DNA of 64,000 nt from Acidobacteriaceae bacterium (GTDB taxonomy: Bacteria; Acidobacteriota; Terriglobia; Terriglobales; Acidobacteriaceae): NCBI GenBank assembly GCA_003138515.1, contig PLGG01000015.1, positions 125,344-189,343 on the forward strand. Direction: 5' to 3'. Below the pieces are notes generated by a model. It saw only the letters and a list, made by a program, of their open reading frames with translations. It searched no databases and was not told the DNA's origin. Shown here in pieces: positions 16,328 through 24,856 of this stretch. The translations under genes were made by a program, and so were the position numbers. Positions within the stretch are counted from its first letter, which is position 1; each line of letters starts with the position of its first letter.

Positions 16328-16639
16328 GAATTCACCGATCGAGTCCTCAAGTGCGTTGACTGCGGCGCCGAGTTTGTTTTCACAGCAGGCGAGCAGCTGT
16401 TCTTCCACGATAAACAATTCAAGAACGACCCCAAGCATTGCAAGCAGTGCAAGGCGAAGCGCGCCCGGGGAACACAGCGTGTGCGCCCCGAGACGCGGAC
16501 CACGTGCTCAGAGTGCGGCACCGAGACGACGGTTCCCTTCAAGCCGACCCAAGGCAGGCCGGTACTCTGCCGGTCGTGCTTTCAGAAGCAGCCGCCGAAT
16601 CCGCAGCCTGCGCCTGCACCTAGCGCAGCGCAGGACTAA
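16325..16639 (+). CDS. Zinc-ribbon protein with two CxxC-CxxC modules
   Basis: A 104-residue cytoplasmic protein. The N-terminal module (residues 1-45) is a probable zinc-ribbon domain: LKCVDCGAEFVFTAGEQ and KHCKQCKAKR. The second module has TTCSECGTETTVPF and VLCRSCFQ, a CxxC-x17-CxxC ribbon. A Pro/Ala/Gln-rich tail closes it. The function of this family is unknown; nucleic-acid or protein binding is an inference from the folds. The ribosome site GAGGGA is nine bases before the ATG and lies in a predicted hairpin. Its last 20 bases overlap the 3' end of the convergent DinB gene. Confidence 0.82.
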   Translation: MEFTDRVLKCVDCGAEFVFTAGEQLFFHDKQFKNDPKHCKQCKAKRARGTQRVRPETRTTCSECGTETTVPFKPTQGRPVLCRSCFQKQPPNPQPAPAPSAAQD

Positions 16640-17117
16640 AGAGCAGGTCGCCGCGGAAGTTTGAGGGGAAGCCGGCGCTGCGGACCAGCGTAGCGAGTTG
16701 CGCCCAGTGGCGTTGGCTGTGGAAGAGCGCGTGTGCCGCGATCTTCCTGCGGGAGACGGCTCGCTCTTCCTCGGGCACCCAGTCGAATTCAAGCACATAG
16801 GGTCCGCTCCAGCTTTCTTCCGGCGCGGCGAGCAGGTTGCGGAACATTTCTACGGCCTGCCGATGCATGTCAAAGAGCGCGTCGAGCGGGCATGCGGGAA
16901 TCTTTTCTCTTGCAGTGACCGGAACCCCGGCAAGGCGCTGGGCCCAGCGCAGCTCCGCGCCCCAGATGTGGCGCACAAACTCCTGCACATTGGCCGCGCC
17001 GCCTATGCCGCAGGGGAGATAGAGCAGAATCGGATTCGCGTCGAAGTGGGCTCTCCAATACTCGGACGCCTGGTCGTTCCAGGCGAGCATCTCCTCCAAT
17101 GTGATTCCTGCGCTCAT
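16620..17117 (-). CDS. DinB-family metal-binding four-helix protein
   Basis: A 165-residue DinB/YfiT-like helical bundle. Three His residues, in VRHIWGAELRW and AHALFHSQRHWAQ, fit the divalent-metal site, and the HSQRHWAQL ending is typical. Members include thiol transferases that use bacillithiol or mycothiol and many of unknown role. The gene follows purD with a 4-base ATGA overlap (17114-17117) and so is probably translated with it, though no link to purine synthesis is evident. Confidence 0.8.
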   Translation of the reverse strand: MSAGITLEEMLAWNDQASEYWRAHFDANPILLYLPCGIGGAANVQEFVRHIWGAELRWAQRLAGVPVTAREKIPACPLDALFDMHRQAVEMFRNLLAAPEESWSGPYVLEFDWVPEEERAVSRRKIAAHALFHSQRHWAQLATLVRSAGFPSNFRGDLLFSPALR

Positions 17118-18391
17118 GATTTTCCTTTCAAGGCTCGATGGCCGATGTCGCGCCGGTAATACATTCCCTCAAAGGATATCTCCGCCATGGCTTGATAGGC
17201 GCGGGCCAAAGCCTGATCGAGAGAGTCGGCAGCGGCGGTGACGCCGAGAACGCGGCCGCCGGCCGTGACAATTTGCCCGCCCACCTGTGCCGTGCCCGCG
17301 TGGAAGACCTGAACGCCCGGAACCTGGGCCGCCGCCGCAAGGCCGGTGATTGGCAAGCCGTTCTTGTAGCTGCCGGGATAGCCGCCGGAACTGGCGACGA
17401 CGCAGGCAGAGGCGCCGGAAGACCAGCGCAGAGGAGTGTCGGCGAGGCGGCCGTCGACGCAAGCGTCGAGCACGTCGATAAGGTCGCTTTCGAGGCGGAC
17501 CAGGATGGCCTGCGTCTCTGGATCGCCGAAGCGGGCATTGAATTCGAGCACCTGCGGGCCGCGCGCGGTCATCATGAGCCCGCAATAGAGAACGCCGGTG
17601 AATGGAGTCTCCTCGGCGGCCATGCCCTCGACCGTGGGCACAGCGATGTAGTGCAGGATCCACTCCGACATTGCGGGGTCGAGCAGCGAATCGGTGGAGT
17701 AGACACCCATGCCACCGGTGTTGGGGCCGGTGTCACCCTCGCCGATGCGTTTGTGATCCTGCGCGGGAACGAGCGGCGTGACGTGCTTGCCGTCGCTAAG
17801 GCAGAGGAAGCTGATTTCGTCGCCCTCGATGAACTCCTCGATGACCAATTGCTGCTCGGAAGTGCCGAGAAGCGCGCCGGTGAACAGGCCGTGCGCAGCT
17901 TCGGCGGCGGTGTTGCGCGAATCGCAGATAATGACGCCTTTGCCCGCTGCCAGGCCGTCGGCCTTGACCACGATAGGCGGATGAAAAATCTCGATGGCCT
18001 TTTCGACTTCATCCGAGGAGGAGCACACGGCGTAGTTGGGCGTGGGGATGTTGTGGCGCTGCAGGAAGCGCTTGGCGAATCCCTTGCTGGATTCGAGCAT
18101 GGCGGCGGCGCGCGTGGGACCGAAGACGCGCAGGCCGCGCTGCTGAAGCTCGTCGACGATGCCGAGCGAGAGCGGCAGCTCGGGGCCGACGATGGTGAGG
18201 TCGGGCTTCTCGGCTTCGGCCAGGCGAACCATGGCGGATAGGCTCTTGAGGTCGACAGGAGCGCAGCGTGCAATTTGGGCCATTCCACCGTTGCCCGGGG
18301 CGCAGACGACCTGCGTTACGCGCGAACTGCGTTTGACCGCCCAGGCCAGAGCATGTTCGCGGCCGCCGGAACCAAGGATCAGGACTTTCAT
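17114..18391 (-). CDS. purD: Phosphoribosylamine-glycine ligase
   Basis: GAR synthetase, 425 residues, the second step of purine synthesis: it joins glycine to 5-phosphoribosylamine with ATP. It begins MKVLILGSGGREHALAWA, then has the N-domain TIVGPELPLSLGIVD. The ATP-grasp domain has IVVKADGLAAGKGVIICD, EEFIEGDEISFLCLSDG, GDTGPNTGGMGVYS and ARFGDPETQAIL; the C-domain follows. The start is at the MKVLILGSGG methionine, since the eight upstream codons are outside the family. No other pur gene is adjacent; dinB follows with an overlap. Confidence 0.96.
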   Translation of the reverse strand: MKVLILGSGGREHALAWAVKRSSRVTQVVCAPGNGGMAQIARCAPVDLKSLSAMVRLAEAEKPDLTIVGPELPLSLGIVDELQQRGLRVFGPTRAAAMLESSKGFAKRFLQRHNIPTPNYAVCSSSDEVEKAIEIFHPPIVVKADGLAAGKGVIICDSRNTAAEAAHGLFTGALLGTSEQQLVIEEFIEGDEISFLCLSDGKHVTPLVPAQDHKRIGEGDTGPNTGGMGVYSTDSLLDPAMSEWILHYIAVPTVEGMAAEETPFTGVLYCGLMMTARGPQVLEFNARFGDPETQAILVRLESDLIDVLDACVDGRLADTPLRWSSGASACVVASSGGYPGSYKNGLPITGLAAAAQVPGVQVFHAGTAQVGGQIVTAGGRVLGVTAAADSLDQALARAYQAMAEISFEGMYYRRDIGHRALKGKS

Positions 18392-18555
18392 TTGGGTGAC
18401 TTTCTCCAATCTCATCCAAAACCAGAAGAATAATGGTCGGCAATGGAGGCGGGGGAAGTCAAACGGGGCGGAACGAATTTGGAGAGCTTGCGCTCGCCTA
18501 TACTGATGCGGGATGCGTCGGCGGTGCGGCGCGCGAGGCGATTGCGAGAGGCGGG

Positions 18556-18744
18556 ATGGTCGAGAGGCGCATCAAGCCGTACAACGAGCAGCAGGCCGAG
18601 AAGGCCGCGCGCGCGGAGCAGACGCGCGTCTTCCGGCGCAACCAGGTGTTCGGGCTGATCATCGTTGCGGCGGCGATCTGCTTGTGGTGGCTGCTGCACA
18701 CGAATCCGAAGTGGATCTTTCCGCCGGCGTGGTGGCATTGGTAA
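18556..18744 (+). CDS. Small single-pass membrane protein
   Basis: With the ATG at 18556 (GAGAGGCGGG upstream) the product has 62 residues. It is a basic/polar cytoplasmic N-terminus (MVERRIKPYNEQQAEKAARA), then one helix QVFGLIIVAAAICLWWLLH and a Trp-rich tail ending FPPAWWHW. It belongs to no family I can name. It is divergent from purD and precedes miaA by 35 bases, with which it may be co-transcribed. Confidence 0.6.
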   Translation: MVERRIKPYNEQQAEKAARAEQTRVFRRNQVFGLIIVAAAICLWWLLHTNPKWIFPPAWWHW

Positions 18745-18754
18745 GGCAGGGAAC

Positions 18755-18775
18755 AGTGATCAGGGATCAGGGATC
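18755..18775. repeat. Heptamer array directly upstream of miaA
   Basis: Three 7-mers (AGTGATC, AGGGATC, AGGGATC) occupy the gap between the small membrane protein and miaA. They end four bases before the miaA ATG, replacing a normal Shine-Dalgarno sequence. Confidence 0.5.
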
Positions 18776-18779
18776 AGAC

Positions 18780-19751
18780 ATGCCCGCCGAGAATGCACGC
18801 GAGCCGCTGGTAATGATTCTTCTCGGGCCGACGGGGAGCGGGAAGACGGCGCTTTCGCTGGCGCTTGCGGAGCAGTTTGGCGGAGAGATTGTGAGTTGCG
18901 ACTCGGTGGCCGTGTATTGCGGGATGGAACTGGGCACTGCCAAGCCAACCAAAGAGGAACGGTCGCGCGTGCCGCATCACTTGATCGATGTGGTCGAACC
19001 GGATGGGCCATTTACCGCGGGCGACTACAGCCGGCGGGCGCGGACGGCGCTGCGCGAGATTGCCGGGCGCGAGCGCCTGCCGATTGTGACGGGCGGAACG
19101 GGTTTGTATTTGCGGGCGCTGACGGAGGGCTTGTTTGCTGGGCCGACGCGCCGTGAAGACTTGCGGGCGAGACTGCGGCGGAGCGCGAAGCGGCACGGAA
19201 ACGGCTGGCTGCATCGGGTGCTGCGGAGGCTGGACGCGGCCACCGCGGAGCGCATTCATGCGAACGACACGGCAAAGCTGATTCGCGCGATCGAGGTGTG
19301 CGTAGCGGCGCGGAAGCCGATGTCGCAGATCTTCGGCGATCAAGACATCGGGCGCGATCCGCTGACCGGATTCCGGCTGTTGCGGATAGGGCTGAATCCG
19401 CCGCGGCAGAGGCTTTATGACCAGCTGAATCAGCGCTGCGCGGCGATGTTTGCCGCGGGGCTGGTCGATGAGACGCGAGGGCTGTTTGAGCGCTATGGGC
19501 CGGTGAAGGCTCTGGATTCGCTGGGCTATAGGCAGGCGCGCTGCGTGCTGGACGGCGCGATGAGCGAGCAGGAAGCAATCGCCGCAGCGCAGCAGGGGCA
19601 TCGCAACTACGCGAAGCGGCAAATGACGTGGTTCCGGCGCGAGCCGGAGGTGCGGTGGATTGAAGCGTTCGGGGATGAGGCGGAGACGACCCGTGAAGCG
19701 GCGGAGATGGTTGAAGGCGCGCTTAGGCGATCGCGCAGCCATTTAAACTAA
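18780..19751 (+). CDS. miaA: tRNA dimethylallyltransferase
   Basis: A 323-residue enzyme that adds a dimethylallyl group to N6 of A37 in tRNAs reading UNN codons. It has the P-loop LLGPTGSGKTALSLALAE, the DSVAVYCGMELGTAKP block with the catalytic Asp, HHLIDVVEP, VTGGTGLYLRALTEG and a C-terminal LDSLGYRQ, in the family order. The ATG at 18780 is chosen because family homology starts about ten residues after it. The upstream sequence is a repeat array with only weak SD character, so translation may depend on the preceding small gene. Confidence 0.95.
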   Translation: MPAENAREPLVMILLGPTGSGKTALSLALAEQFGGEIVSCDSVAVYCGMELGTAKPTKEERSRVPHHLIDVVEPDGPFTAGDYSRRARTALREIAGRERLPIVTGGTGLYLRALTEGLFAGPTRREDLRARLRRSAKRHGNGWLHRVLRRLDAATAERIHANDTAKLIRAIEVCVAARKPMSQIFGDQDIGRDPLTGFRLLRIGLNPPRQRLYDQLNQRCAAMFAAGLVDETRGLFERYGPVKALDSLGYRQARCVLDGAMSEQEAIAAAQQGHRNYAKRQMTWFRREPEVRWIEAFGDEAETTREAAEMVEGALRRSRSHLN

Positions 19752-19802
19752 TCGTGATGAGACAGCGCTCCCCGTGAGGAGCGCGCGGAACGGAGTTTCC
19801 CC

Positions 19803-21233
19803 TTGGCAGAGACAAATCCAGAGACAATTTATGACGTGGCGGTCGTCGGCGGCGGGCCGGCGGGATATACGGCGGCGATTCGCGGAGCGGAGTACGGGCT
19901 GAAGGTGGCGCTGATTGACGCGGGCTCGAGGCTGGGCGGGACGTGCCTGCTTGTGGGCTGCGTTCCAACCAAGGCGCTTTTGTTCAACGCCGAGCTCTGG
20001 GAGTATCTGAAGGACGCTCCGGAGTTCGGGATTGCCGGGATCGGGACGCCGCAGCTCGATTGGGCGGCGGTGCTCGCACGCAAGAACGGGATCATCGCGA
20101 AGCACGTGAACGGCCTCCAGTTCCTGATGAGGAAGCACAAGATTGCGGTGATTCCTGGTTTTGCAAGGCTGACGGGCGGTGCGAAGGATGGCGTGCACAC
20201 GGTTGATGTGGATTCGAGCGGTCAAAAGAGCCAGGTGAAGGCGAAGAACGTGGTGATCGCAACGGGGTCGGAGGCGAAGCTGCTGCCGAGATTGAAGGCA
20301 GACGCGGCGATTCTGACCAACATCGAGATTCTTGAGCTGAGTGCGCCGCCGAAATCGCTGATCGTAATCGGGGCGGGTGCGGTGGGAGTGGAGTTCGCGT
20401 CGATCTTCAGGAGCTTCGGCACCGAAGTGACGATTCTCGAGTTTTTGCCGCGCATAGTTCCGGTGGAGGACGAGGAGATTTCGAAGGAGCTGGCGCGCGT
20501 GTTTCGCAAGCGCGGCATCGAGACGAGCACCGGCGCGAAGGTAGAGAAGGTGGAGAAGACGGCGGATGGCGTCCGCGTGAGCTACACGGACGCGAGCGGA
20601 AACGCGCAAGTAAAAGAGGCCGAGAAGGTGCTCGTAGCCGTGGGACGCGGACCGCTGACGAGCGGGATTGGCCTGGAGAAAACAAAAGTCGAACTCGACC
20701 GCGGGTTTGTGAAAGTGAATGAGGCGCAGGAGACTGCGGAGCCGGGCGTGTATGCCATTGGCGACATTGTGGCCGGGCTGCCGCAATTGGCGCACGTGGG
20801 CGCAATGAGCGGCATGGTGGCGATGGCGAAGATTGCAGGGCGTTACTACAGGCCGGTTCGGCGGGATCGGATTCCGAGCTGCACGTACACAGAGCCGCAG
20901 ATTGGCAGTGCAGGACTGACCGAAGCACAGGCCAAGGAAAAAGGCCACGCGGTCAAAGTGGGCAAATTTCCTTTTGCGGGAAATTCGAAAGCGACGATTG
21001 TGGGCAGCCACGATGGATTTGTGAAGGTGGTGGCCGACGCGAAGTACGGCGAGATTCTAGGCGTGCACATCATCGGGCCGCAAGCCACGGAGCTGATTGC
21101 GGAAGCCGTTGCGGTGATGGAGCTCGAAGGAACCGTGGAGCACCTGATGTTCACGATCCACGCGCACCCGACGCTGAGCGAGGCGATGCTGGACGGGTAT
21201 GGCACGGTGGAGGGGATGGCAATCAACGCTTGA
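19803..21233 (+). CDS. lpdA: Dihydrolipoyl dehydrogenase (E3)
   Basis: A 476-residue FAD-dependent pyridine nucleotide-disulfide oxidoreductase that reoxidises dihydrolipoamide in 2-oxoacid dehydrogenase or glycine-cleavage complexes. The FAD site is DVAVVGGGPAGYTAAIRGAE, the redox disulfide is GGTCLLVGCVPTK, and the NAD site is SLIVIGAGAVGVEFASIF. The second FAD motif is GVYAIGDI and the dimer-interface catalytic His is in HAHPTLSEAM. The start is TTG with CGGAG seven bases upstream. No E1 or E2 gene is adjacent. Confidence 0.94.
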   Translation: MAETNPETIYDVAVVGGGPAGYTAAIRGAEYGLKVALIDAGSRLGGTCLLVGCVPTKALLFNAELWEYLKDAPEFGIAGIGTPQLDWAAVLARKNGIIAKHVNGLQFLMRKHKIAVIPGFARLTGGAKDGVHTVDVDSSGQKSQVKAKNVVIATGSEAKLLPRLKADAAILTNIEILELSAPPKSLIVIGAGAVGVEFASIFRSFGTEVTILEFLPRIVPVEDEEISKELARVFRKRGIETSTGAKVEKVEKTADGVRVSYTDASGNAQVKEAEKVLVAVGRGPLTSGIGLEKTKVELDRGFVKVNEAQETAEPGVYAIGDIVAGLPQLAHVGAMSGMVAMAKIAGRYYRPVRRDRIPSCTYTEPQIGSAGLTEAQAKEKGHAVKVGKFPFAGNSKATIVGSHDGFVKVVADAKYGEILGVHIIGPQATELIAEAVAVMELEGTVEHLMFTIHAHPTLSEAMLDGYGTVEGMAINA

Positions 21234-21274
21234 GGCGATAAAAATGCAGCTCTCCCGCCGGTTGCTGCGAATGA

Positions 21275-21682
21275 TCAGGCAGCTGACGCTCGGCGCCTTA
21301 AGAGATGCGCCGCCCCAATCGCCAGTACAAAGAAGAGAATCCAACCGCAAGCGAGCTGCAAAGCGACCCCGTCCCAAGGTTCAGGGGCCTGGATTAGTTC
21401 AAAGCCAAAGAACCCCGCATAAACTAAAACATTCACAACAACGCACCAAAAGCCGGTGCGCGTCTTTGAGCCGCTCACAAGAAATACGAGAGCAATTATG
21501 AGTTCGAGTGGAAGAATGAAGAGAAACCATCCCAGCGTCGATTCCCAAGCAGGGTATCGAGGAGAATCGTCTAGGGCAGTTGCCGCGGCGGAATACAATT
21601 CGCTTAGCGACAAGGCGAGCAGCCAAAGAATGCAGATCCCTTGTTTCAATTTCATCCGCAAGGTGGTCGCGGAACCGTTCAC
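21275..21682 (-). CDS. Hypothetical four-helix membrane protein
   Basis: A 135-residue protein of unknown family with about four hydrophobic segments (near residues 13-30, 49-70, 79-97 and 108-126) and a basic C-terminus RRRASAA. The GTG at 21682 has AAGGAGG only three bases away, which is tight; the ATG at 21655 would fit the first helix better but has no SD. It is convergent with lpdA and co-directional with the GNAT gene upstream. Confidence 0.55.
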   Translation of the reverse strand: MNGSATTLRMKLKQGICILWLLALSLSELYSAAATALDDSPRYPAWESTLGWFLFILPLELIIALVFLVSGSKTRTGFWCVVVNVLVYAGFFGFELIQAPEPWDGVALQLACGWILFFVLAIGAAHLLRRRASAA

Positions 21683-21786
21683 GAACCTCCTTTTCGTTTA
21701 CTTTCAATGAAAACGATTCTAAAGCGCAGAATCTTTGAAGCACGCCATCGCTGGAGCTTCTGTTCCCATCTTGTATCACGTGAGGC

Positions 21787-22269
21787 TCAAAGCAGGAGTT
21801 GCCAGTAGCCGACGTCGATCCATTGGCCGAATTTGTTGCCGACCTCCTTGAAGTGGGCGACGGGCCGAAATCCGAACTTTTCAAGGAGCGCCACGCTCGC
21901 GTCGTTGGGGAGGGAAACGCCGCCAATGACCGAGTGAACCGTACGAATGCGCAGCTCAGCGAGGAGAGCGTCGAGCAGTGCCGAGCCTCTTCCCTTCCCG
22001 ACCGAAGACGGGTAAAGATACACGGACACTTCGACGGAATGGCGATAGGCCGCGCGCTCTCGCCATTTGCGGCCGTAGCAGTAGCCTAGAAGTTTTCCGT
22101 CCTCTTCGCACACGAACCAGGGATATGTCGGCGCAGTCTCCAGGATTCGCCGGCACATCTCGTCAGCGGTGACTGGGACTTCTTCAAACGTGGCCGGCGA
22201 GTTGAGGATGTAGTGGTTATAGATCTCTGCTATCGAAGGTGCGTCGTCGGGGCGGACGGTGCGAAGCAT
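21787..22269 (-). CDS. GNAT N-acetyltransferase (phosphinothricin acetyltransferase-like)
   Basis: A 160-residue acetyl-CoA-dependent acetyltransferase. LRTVRPDDAPSIAEIYNHYI, FEEVPVT and YPWFVCEEDGKLLGYCYGRKWRERAAY are characteristic of the Pat/Bar branch. The acetyl-CoA loop is GKGRGSALLDALL, and KFGFRPVAHFKEVGNKFGQW ends the fold. Members acetylate phosphinothricin or methionine derivatives, but many are of unknown substrate. The start at 22269 has GGAGG five bases upstream. Confidence 0.87.
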   Translation of the reverse strand: MLRTVRPDDAPSIAEIYNHYILNSPATFEEVPVTADEMCRRILETAPTYPWFVCEEDGKLLGYCYGRKWRERAAYRHSVEVSVYLYPSSVGKGRGSALLDALLAELRIRTVHSVIGGVSLPNDASVALLEKFGFRPVAHFKEVGNKFGQWIDVGYWQLLL

Positions 22270-22325
22270 GGCGGCCTCCAGCAATCGTCTGATGCAAGCG
22301 GACCGGTCGTGCGCTGATACGAACT

Positions 22326-24377
22326 TTACAACTCCGTCGACTGGGTCGCGATTAGCTCTTTGGCTTTGGCGATGAAGGCTGCGAGCGGCGTGGAGCCCTG
22401 GTCGCCTTTGCCGCGCGTGCGGACGCTGACCGAGCTGGAGGATTCTTCCTTGTCGCCGAAGACGAGGATGTAAGGCGTCTTCTGATTGGCGAAGTCGCGA
22501 ATCTTCGCGTTCATCTTTTCGTTGCAGGCATCGGTTTCGACTCTGAAGCCGGCGGCCTTAAGCTCGGCTTCGAGCTTCTGCGCATAGGCGAGGTGTTTCT
22601 CGCTGATGGGGACAAGGCCGATCTGCACGGGCGCGAGCCAGAGCGGGAACGCTCCGGCATAGTGCTCAATGAGAACACCGAAGAATCTTTCGACAGAGCC
22701 GAATAACGCGCGGTGCACCATGACGGGCTGATGGCGCTCGCCGTCTTCGCCGACGTATTCGAGCTCGAAGCGCGCGGGGAGATTGAAATCGAATTGAACC
22801 GTAGAGAGCTGCCAGAGGCGGCCAAGGACGTCGACAAGCTTGACGTCGATCTTGGGACCGTAGAAGGCAGCTTCGCCGGGGATGGTCTTGTACTGGATGC
22901 CTTTCGCCTTGAGCACGTTGTCGAGCGAGCGGCTGGCGAGGTCCCAGTCTTCGTTGGAGCCGGCGTAGTGAGCGCGGTCTGAAGGGTCCCAGGTCGATAG
23001 CTCGACCTTGAACTCGGAGAAGCCGAAAGTCTTGAGGACGGCCTCGGCGAAATCGATGCAGGCGACGACTTCGCTTTCGATCTGCGAGGGCATGCAGAAG
23101 ATGTGGGCGTCGTCCTGCGTGAAGCCGCGCACGCGCAGCAGGCCGTGCATGGTTCCGGAGCGCTCGTAGCGGTAGACGTTGCCCAGCTCGGCGTAGCGCA
23201 CGGGCAGATCGCGATAGCTTTTGGGCGAGTTCTTGTAAATGAGGATATGGAAGGGGCAGTTCATGGGCTTGAGGCGATAGAGGGCATCGTCAAGCTCCAT
23301 GGGCGTGTACATGTTGGCGGCGTAAAAGCCTTCGTGGCCGGAGGTCTGCCAAAGGTTGATGCGCGCGACGTGCGGCGTGTAGACGAGCTGGTAGCCGCGG
23401 CGGAGACACTCGTCGCGCATCCAGTCTTCCATCACTTTGCGGATGATGGCGCCTTTGGGATGCCAGAAGATGAGGCCCGCGCCTGCAAGCTCCTGAATGC
23501 TGAAGAGATCTAATTGTTTTCCTAAAACGCGATGATCGCGGCGCGCTGCTTCTTCAAGGCGGCCGAAGTGGTCATCGAGACCTTTTTTGGAGAAGAAGGC
23601 CGTGCCGTAGACGCGCTGGAGCTGCGGATTTTTCTCGTCGCCGAGCCAGTAAGCGCCAGCGAGGCTGGTGACCTTGAAGGCCTTGACGCGGCCGGTCGAG
23701 GGGACGTGCGGGCCGCGGCAGAAATCGACGAACTTGCCGTTGCGGTAGAAGCTGACCTGGTCGCCGGGCGCGGTGAACTTCGTGACGAAGTGGATTTTCA
23801 TGAAGTCGCCGTCGCGCTGAAATTCTTCGAGGGCCCGCTCGCGCGGCTCGTACTCGTGGACGAAGGGCTCGTTGCGAGCAACGACTTCGACCATTTTGGA
23901 CTCGATGGCGGCGAGGTCTTCGGGCGTGAAGGGCTTCTCGCGGTAGAAGTCGTAGAAGAAGCCGGAGTCGGTTGCGGGGCCGTGGCCGAGCTTGGTCTCA
24001 GGAAAGAGCTCGAGGACGGCCGTAGCGAGGACGTGCGCGGCGGAGTGACGCAGAATTTTGACTGCGTCAGGATCGTTTTCCTTTACGAGCTCGAGGCGCG
24101 TGTCGGAAGTGAGCGGCGCGGAAAGATCGACGAGACGCGGTGCAGCGGCGTCTTCCGTGGCGTACATCGATGCTTCCGACGCCGACTCACCGTGCGACTG
24201 GCCGTCGCGGGCGGAGCTTTGGACGCCAGCAGCAGCGATGGGCGCGATGCGCGCGGCGATGGAGGCCGCGGCGAGGCGCGGCGAGATGGAGTTCGCTATT
24301 TCGAGAGGCGTTGTGCCAGAGGGCACTTCGCGAATGGCCCCGTCGGGCAGGTGTACGGCGATCAAGTTCGTGCTCAT
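22326..24377 (-). CDS. thrS: Threonine-tRNA ligase
   Basis: A 683-residue class II synthetase. The TGS domain at the N-terminus (HLPDGAIREVPSGTTPLEIA) is interrupted by an Ala/Ser-rich insertion of about 35 residues (roughly 44-80). The editing domain has RHSAAHVLATAV with HxxxH and the later FVDFCRGPHVPSTG. The catalytic core has the zinc Cys in KPMNCPFHI and motif 2 in RYERSGTMHGLLRVRGF. The anticodon-binding domain is at the C-terminus (PIWLAPVQIG-like LWLAPVQIG). It is downstream of the cold-shock gene on the same strand, separated by a likely terminator and a repeat array. Confidence 0.96.
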   Translation of the reverse strand: MSTNLIAVHLPDGAIREVPSGTTPLEIANSISPRLAAASIAARIAPIAAAGVQSSARDGQSHGESASEASMYATEDAAAPRLVDLSAPLTSDTRLELVKENDPDAVKILRHSAAHVLATAVLELFPETKLGHGPATDSGFFYDFYREKPFTPEDLAAIESKMVEVVARNEPFVHEYEPRERALEEFQRDGDFMKIHFVTKFTAPGDQVSFYRNGKFVDFCRGPHVPSTGRVKAFKVTSLAGAYWLGDEKNPQLQRVYGTAFFSKKGLDDHFGRLEEAARRDHRVLGKQLDLFSIQELAGAGLIFWHPKGAIIRKVMEDWMRDECLRRGYQLVYTPHVARINLWQTSGHEGFYAANMYTPMELDDALYRLKPMNCPFHILIYKNSPKSYRDLPVRYAELGNVYRYERSGTMHGLLRVRGFTQDDAHIFCMPSQIESEVVACIDFAEAVLKTFGFSEFKVELSTWDPSDRAHYAGSNEDWDLASRSLDNVLKAKGIQYKTIPGEAAFYGPKIDVKLVDVLGRLWQLSTVQFDFNLPARFELEYVGEDGERHQPVMVHRALFGSVERFFGVLIEHYAGAFPLWLAPVQIGLVPISEKHLAYAQKLEAELKAAGFRVETDACNEKMNAKIRDFANQKTPYILVFGDKEESSSSVSVRTRGKGDQGSTPLAAFIAKAKELIATQSTEL

Positions 24378-24433
24378 ATGTTTGGTGGAATCCGCTGCGG
24401 CCGTGGAACAAACAAGAATGCGGCCAACTTTTG

Positions 24434-24462
24434 AGGATAGAGGGTTGACGGCACGAAGTCGA
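24434..24462 (-). promoter_or_regulatory. Candidate thrS promoter
   Basis: On the minus strand TCGACT (24462-24457) and TATCCT (24439-24434) are 17 bases apart, each matching four of six consensus positions, about 60 bases before the thrS ATG. Confidence 0.3.
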
Positions 24463-24472
24463 GCGGCGTGGC

Positions 24473-24508
24473 AGCGGGGTTCGCGGAGTTAGCGGGGTTA
24501 GTGGGCAG
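24473..24508. repeat. Nonamer array upstream of thrS
   Basis: Four 9-mers (AGCGGGGTT, CGCGGAGTT, AGCGGGGTT, AGTGGGCAG) lie between the csp terminator and the thrS promoter region. They belong to the AGCGGRGTT family seen at five sites. Confidence 0.6.
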
Positions 24509-24536
24509 CGCGGGCTCGCGCGCCTTGAGGAAAATC

Positions 24537-24551
24537 GGCCGAACTTCGGCC
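24537..24551 (-). terminator. Probable terminator of the cold-shock gene
   Basis: GGCCGAA-G-TTCGGCC on the minus strand is a 7-bp perfect inverted repeat followed by GATTTTCC, about 105 bases after the csp stop. Confidence 0.5.
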
Positions 24552-24655
24552 TGAAAAACGCAAAAAGGCCAGTATCGCCCCAGATTGTGCTCAGGAGCGC
24601 ACTCAGCCCTATTGCTGTCTCGAAACCAGATTCCGCCGGAATCCTGCCGATCAGG

Positions 24656-24856
24656 TTAGAGAGGCTGAACGTCGGCAGCCTGCCATCCCTTGGGGCCCTT
24701 GACCACGTTAAATTGCACGGCCTGACCTTCTTGCAAGCTCTTGAAACCGCTTGAGTTGATCGCCGAGTAGTGCACGAAAACATCTTCGCCGTTCTGGCGC
24801 GAGATGAAGCCAAAGCCCTTCGCGTCATTGAACCACTTCACAGTACCTTGTTCCAT
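24656..24856 (-). CDS. Cold-shock domain protein (CspA family)
   Basis: A 66-residue single-strand nucleic-acid chaperone of one cold-shock domain. It starts [18 protein letters not shown] (RNP1 KGFGFI), then VFVHYSAI (RNP2) and ends [16 protein letters not shown]. In the cold, such proteins melt RNA structure; many are constitutive. The start at 24856 is preferred over an in-frame upstream codon because the family begins there. A long upstream region (about 250 bases to the divergent gene) could hold the structured 5' leader usual for csp genes. Confidence 0.94.
   Translation of the reverse strand: MEQGTVKWFNDAKGFGFISRQNGEDVFVHYSAINSSGFKSLQEGQAVQFNVVKGPKGWQAADVQPL

Noticed and set aside
17138..18241. 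A 367-codon open frame antisense to purD
   Set aside because: It mirrors purD codons in a high-GC region, has no family motif and lacks a ribosome site. The purD reading has the complete ATP-grasp motifs.
19743..21011. A 422-codon open frame antisense to lpdA
   Set aside because: Its residues are His/Arg-rich, as expected from complementing a GC-rich gene, with no domain. lpdA is complete on the other strand.
23532..24434. A 300-codon open frame antisense to thrS
   Set aside because: No motif and no start signals; the sense strand encodes conserved ThrS blocks.
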